From Xanthomonas cannabis pv. cannabis (GTDB lineage Bacteria > Pseudomonadota > Gammaproteobacteria > Xanthomonadales > Xanthomonadaceae): a DNA stretch of 44,890 nt. The DNA is taken from the NCBI RefSeq assembly GCF_000802365.1, contig NZ_JSZE01000023.1:1-44890 (forward strand), read 5' to 3'. How positions within the stretch are numbered: position 1 is the stretch's first letter; every line of letters begins with the position of its first letter. Below, one piece after another: positions 42,897 to 44,890 of this stretch. A program made the translations under genes and the position numbers. The notes under the pieces are model-generated. The model was not told where the DNA came from, did not search any database, and worked only from the letters and a program-made list of their open reading frames with translations.

Positions 42897-44870
42897 ATGT
42901 CCGAGCCAAGCGTTGTCGCCGCCGCTTCCACCGCCCCGCCCCAGATCGAGCCGGATGTCCTCAGGCAGACCCGGCGGCTGCGCGATATCGCGTCGCTGGC
43001 GGCGCCGTTGTCGCGCTCGTGGCGGCGCTGCCTGGACGACTACGCGCTGCTGCCCGAGGCCACGCCCGAGCCCCTGGTGCACGACGCGCTGCACGTACGC
43101 GAGCGCCAGCAACGCCTGGGCGAGGTGCTGCGCATCGCCCGGGTGGAGATGGAAAACCTCTACGAGCAGATTGCCGGCAGCGGGTATGCGGTGATCTTCG
43201 GCGATGCCGAGGCCACCGTGCTGCACAGCGTGCACGACTCCACCCTGCTGCGCGAGTTCCGCCATGCCGGCCTGTTCTGCGGCGCCAGCTGGGCCGAGTG
43301 CCACCAAGGCACCAACGGCCTGGGCACCTGCGCGGCCGAGCGCACTGCGGTGAGCGTGCACCGCGGCGAGCACTACCTGACCCGGCATCTGCCGCTGTCG
43401 TGCAGCGGGGCGCCGATTCTGGACCCGCATGGCGGGCTGCTGGCCGTGCTGGATGCGTCCACCCCCAATGCGCAGGACAGCAAGCAGATCCAGCGGCACA
43501 CCGTGGCCCTGGTGAGCATGTCGGCTGCGCAGATCTCGCGTTCGCATTTCCTCAACCAGTTCGGCCATGCCTTCATCCTGCGCTTTCACAGCCGTCCCGA
43601 ATTTGCCGGACTGTTGCACGAGGCATTGATCGCGATCGGCGCCGATGGCCGCGTGCTGGCCGTCAACGAAGCGGTGCTGGAGCAATTGGGCAAACTCGAC
43701 CGCAGCCAGCTGGTCGGCCGCGATATCTCGCAGGTGATGCAGCTGGATTTCGACACGCTGGAACATCGTGCCGGCAGCGACGCGGGCACGCTGTGGTCGA
43801 TCCGCTGCGCCTGCCACGGGCGGCGGTTCTACGCGCTGGTGCGCCCGCCCCGCTCACGCCCGGCGATGCCGTCGGTGGGCGCCGCCGCGCAGGTGGCGCC
43901 GGAGGGCGAACAGCCGCCGGGCGAACATGTGGGCTCGGACCCGCGCATGCGCCACAACCTGGCCAATGCATTGAAGTTGGCCGCGCATCGCGTCTCGATC
44001 CTGCTGCGTGGCGACACCGGCACCGGCAAGGAAGAATTTGCCAAGGCTGTCCATCGCGGCTCGCCGTGGGCCGGTGGCGCGTTCGTGGCGATCAACTGTG
44101 CGGCGATCCCCGAGGCATTGATCGAAAGCGAGTTGTTCGGCTATGCGCGCGGCGCGTTCACCGATGCGGCGCGCGAAGGCCGGCATGGCAAATTGCTGCA
44201 GGCCAGCGGCGGCACCCTGTTTCTCGATGAAATCGGCGACATGCCGCTGCCGTTGCAGAGCCGCCTGCTGCGCGTGCTGGAAGAACAATGCGTTACCCCG
44301 CTCGGCAGCGAGCGCGCGGTGCCGCTGGAGCTGCACGTGATCAGCGCCAGCCATCGCGATCTGGCGCAGCGCGTGGCCGCCGGCGAATTTCGCGAAGACC
44401 TGTATTACCGCCTCAACGGCGTGGTGCTGCACTTGCCGCCCTTGCACGAGCGCAGCGACAAGGCCGAGTTGATCCGCACCCTGCTGCGCGAAGAGAACCC
44501 GGAGCACAGCGTGCGCATCAGCGAAGAAGCCATGCACACCCTGCTCAGCTACGCCTGGCCCGGCAACCTGCGCCAACTGCGCAATGTGTTGCGCACCGCG
44601 GCGGTGCTGTGCAGCGACGGGGTGATCCGGCTACCGAACCTGCCGCAGGAAATCGTCGACGCCGGCAGCGCACCGTGCCTGGTCGACGGGCGCGCGGTGG
44701 CCGCCGACGACATGCCCGGCCGCGTCGCACTCGACCAGGCCGAACGCCTGGTGCTGCAACAACAACTCGAACGCCACCGCTGGAATGTCAGCCGCACCGC
44801 CGATGCGCTGGGAATCAGCCGTAATACGCTGTATCGCAAGTTGCGCAAGCACGGCCTCGATACCGGGTGA
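42897..44870 (+). CDS. AcoR-like sigma-54-dependent activator (GAF-PAS-AAA-Fis)
   Basis: A 657-residue enhancer-binding protein. GAF-type sensor about 65-215, with the AcoR-like ECHQGTNGLGTCAAE (134-148). PAS-like region about 235-315. AAA+ domain about 345-575: Walker A GDTGTGKE (372-379), Walker B GTLFLDEIGD (439-448), and R-finger region REDLYYRLNG. The sigma-54 contact loop reads GAFTDA (419-424) instead of GAFTGA. C-terminal Fis HTH about 625-650 (VSRTADALGISRNTLYRKL). The ATG has GAGGA 11 bases upstream; an in-frame extension would run into repeat copy 2. AcoR-type proteins control acetoin or alcohol catabolism, but no such genes are in view. Confidence 0.9.
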   Translation: MSEPSVVAAASTAPPQIEPDVLRQTRRLRDIASLAAPLSRSWRRCLDDYALLPEATPEPLVHDALHVRERQQRLGEVLRIARVEMENLYEQIAGSGYAVIFGDAEATVLHSVHDSTLLREFRHAGLFCGASWAECHQGTNGLGTCAAERTAVSVHRGEHYLTRHLPLSCSGAPILDPHGGLLAVLDASTPNAQDSKQIQRHTVALVSMSAAQISRSHFLNQFGHAFILRFHSRPEFAGLLHEALIAIGADGRVLAVNEAVLEQLGKLDRSQLVGRDISQVMQLDFDTLEHRAGSDAGTLWSIRCACHGRRFYALVRPPRSRPAMPSVGAAAQVAPEGEQPPGEHVGSDPRMRHNLANALKLAAHRVSILLRGDTGTGKEEFAKAVHRGSPWAGGAFVAINCAAIPEALIESELFGYARGAFTDAAREGRHGKLLQASGGTLFLDEIGDMPLPLQSRLLRVLEEQCVTPLGSERAVPLELHVISASHRDLAQRVAAGEFREDLYYRLNGVVLHLPPLHERSDKAELIRTLLREENPEHSVRISEEAMHTLLSYAWPGNLRQLRNVLRTAAVLCSDGVIRLPNLPQEIVDAGSAPCLVDGRAVAADDMPGRVALDQAERLVLQQQLERHRWNVSRTADALGISRNTLYRKLRKHGLDTG

Positions 44871-44890
44871 ATGGGGGGCTGGGATTGGGG
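44871..44890. repeat. Start of a GGGATT-type repeat
   Basis: Immediately after the activator stop the sequence becomes ATGGGG and GGGATTGGGG, the same repeat family as elsewhere. It is cut by the window end. Confidence 0.6.

Overview
The window looks like chromosomal DNA of a Xanthomonas species (Gammaproteobacteria, Lysobacterales). Evidence: very high GC, an mreBCD-mrdA-rodA elongasome cluster next to a secreted polygalacturonase with a plant-inducible-promoter (PIP) box, a nadV/nadM NAD-salvage pair, and many short GGGATT-type and GC-rich intergenic repeats of the kind that pepper Xanthomonas genomes. No rRNA, tRNA, CRISPR array, prophage or insertion-sequence transposase was seen. Coding density is high, and nearly all other reading frames are GC-driven shadows of the genes listed.

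Layout. 1-600: intergenic composite repeat. 637-3804: VanZ-like protein and MidA-type methyltransferase (minus), divergent from a pteridine reductase (plus) that faces folK. 3894-7648: three-gene two-component module (membrane CHASE3-PAS kinase, single-domain response regulator, receiver-kinase-receiver hybrid) with translational coupling. 7935-13646: BON protein, Gfo/Idh/MocA oxidoreductase, short NAD-type 6-phosphogluconate dehydrogenase, an unrecognised exported 445-aa protein, a glycine-zipper protein and a DUF2242 lipoprotein. 13720-18499: minus-strand run nadM (NMN adenylyltransferase/Nudix), nadV (nicotinamide phosphoribosyltransferase), an orphan radical SAM enzyme and a DNA-methyltransferase-like/nucleotidyltransferase fusion. 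This is the best candidate for an undescribed system. 18682-21367: exported endonuclease/exonuclease/phosphatase-fold protein, LysR regulator and divergent TauE/SafE permease. 21472-25985: Prc protease and the ybeD-lipB-lipA lipoate genes. 26275-28621: CsgG-like protein and LpxR-like lipid A deacylase. 28765-41215: cell-envelope block on the minus strand (mreB, mreC, mreD, mrdA, rodA, polygalacturonase, mltB, rlpA, dacA/C). 41493-44870: PfkB-type sugar/nucleoside kinase, a duplicated hairpin-rich repeat, and an AcoR-like sigma-54 activator.

How the genes work together. The envelope block supplies rod-shape determination (MreBCD, PBP2, RodA), peptidoglycan trimming (D,D-carboxypeptidase) and septal or general lytic transglycosylases (RlpA, MltB). 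A plant-cell-wall polygalacturonase with its own HrpX-type promoter sits inside it. YbeD-LipB-LipA make protein-bound lipoate. NadV plus NadM convert nicotinamide to NAD in two steps, and the same run continues into two enzymes with no obvious NAD role. The repeat family based on GGGATTC/GGGGAAT heptamers appears between genes, around mreB-mreC, and inside the 3' part of mreC, where it is translated.
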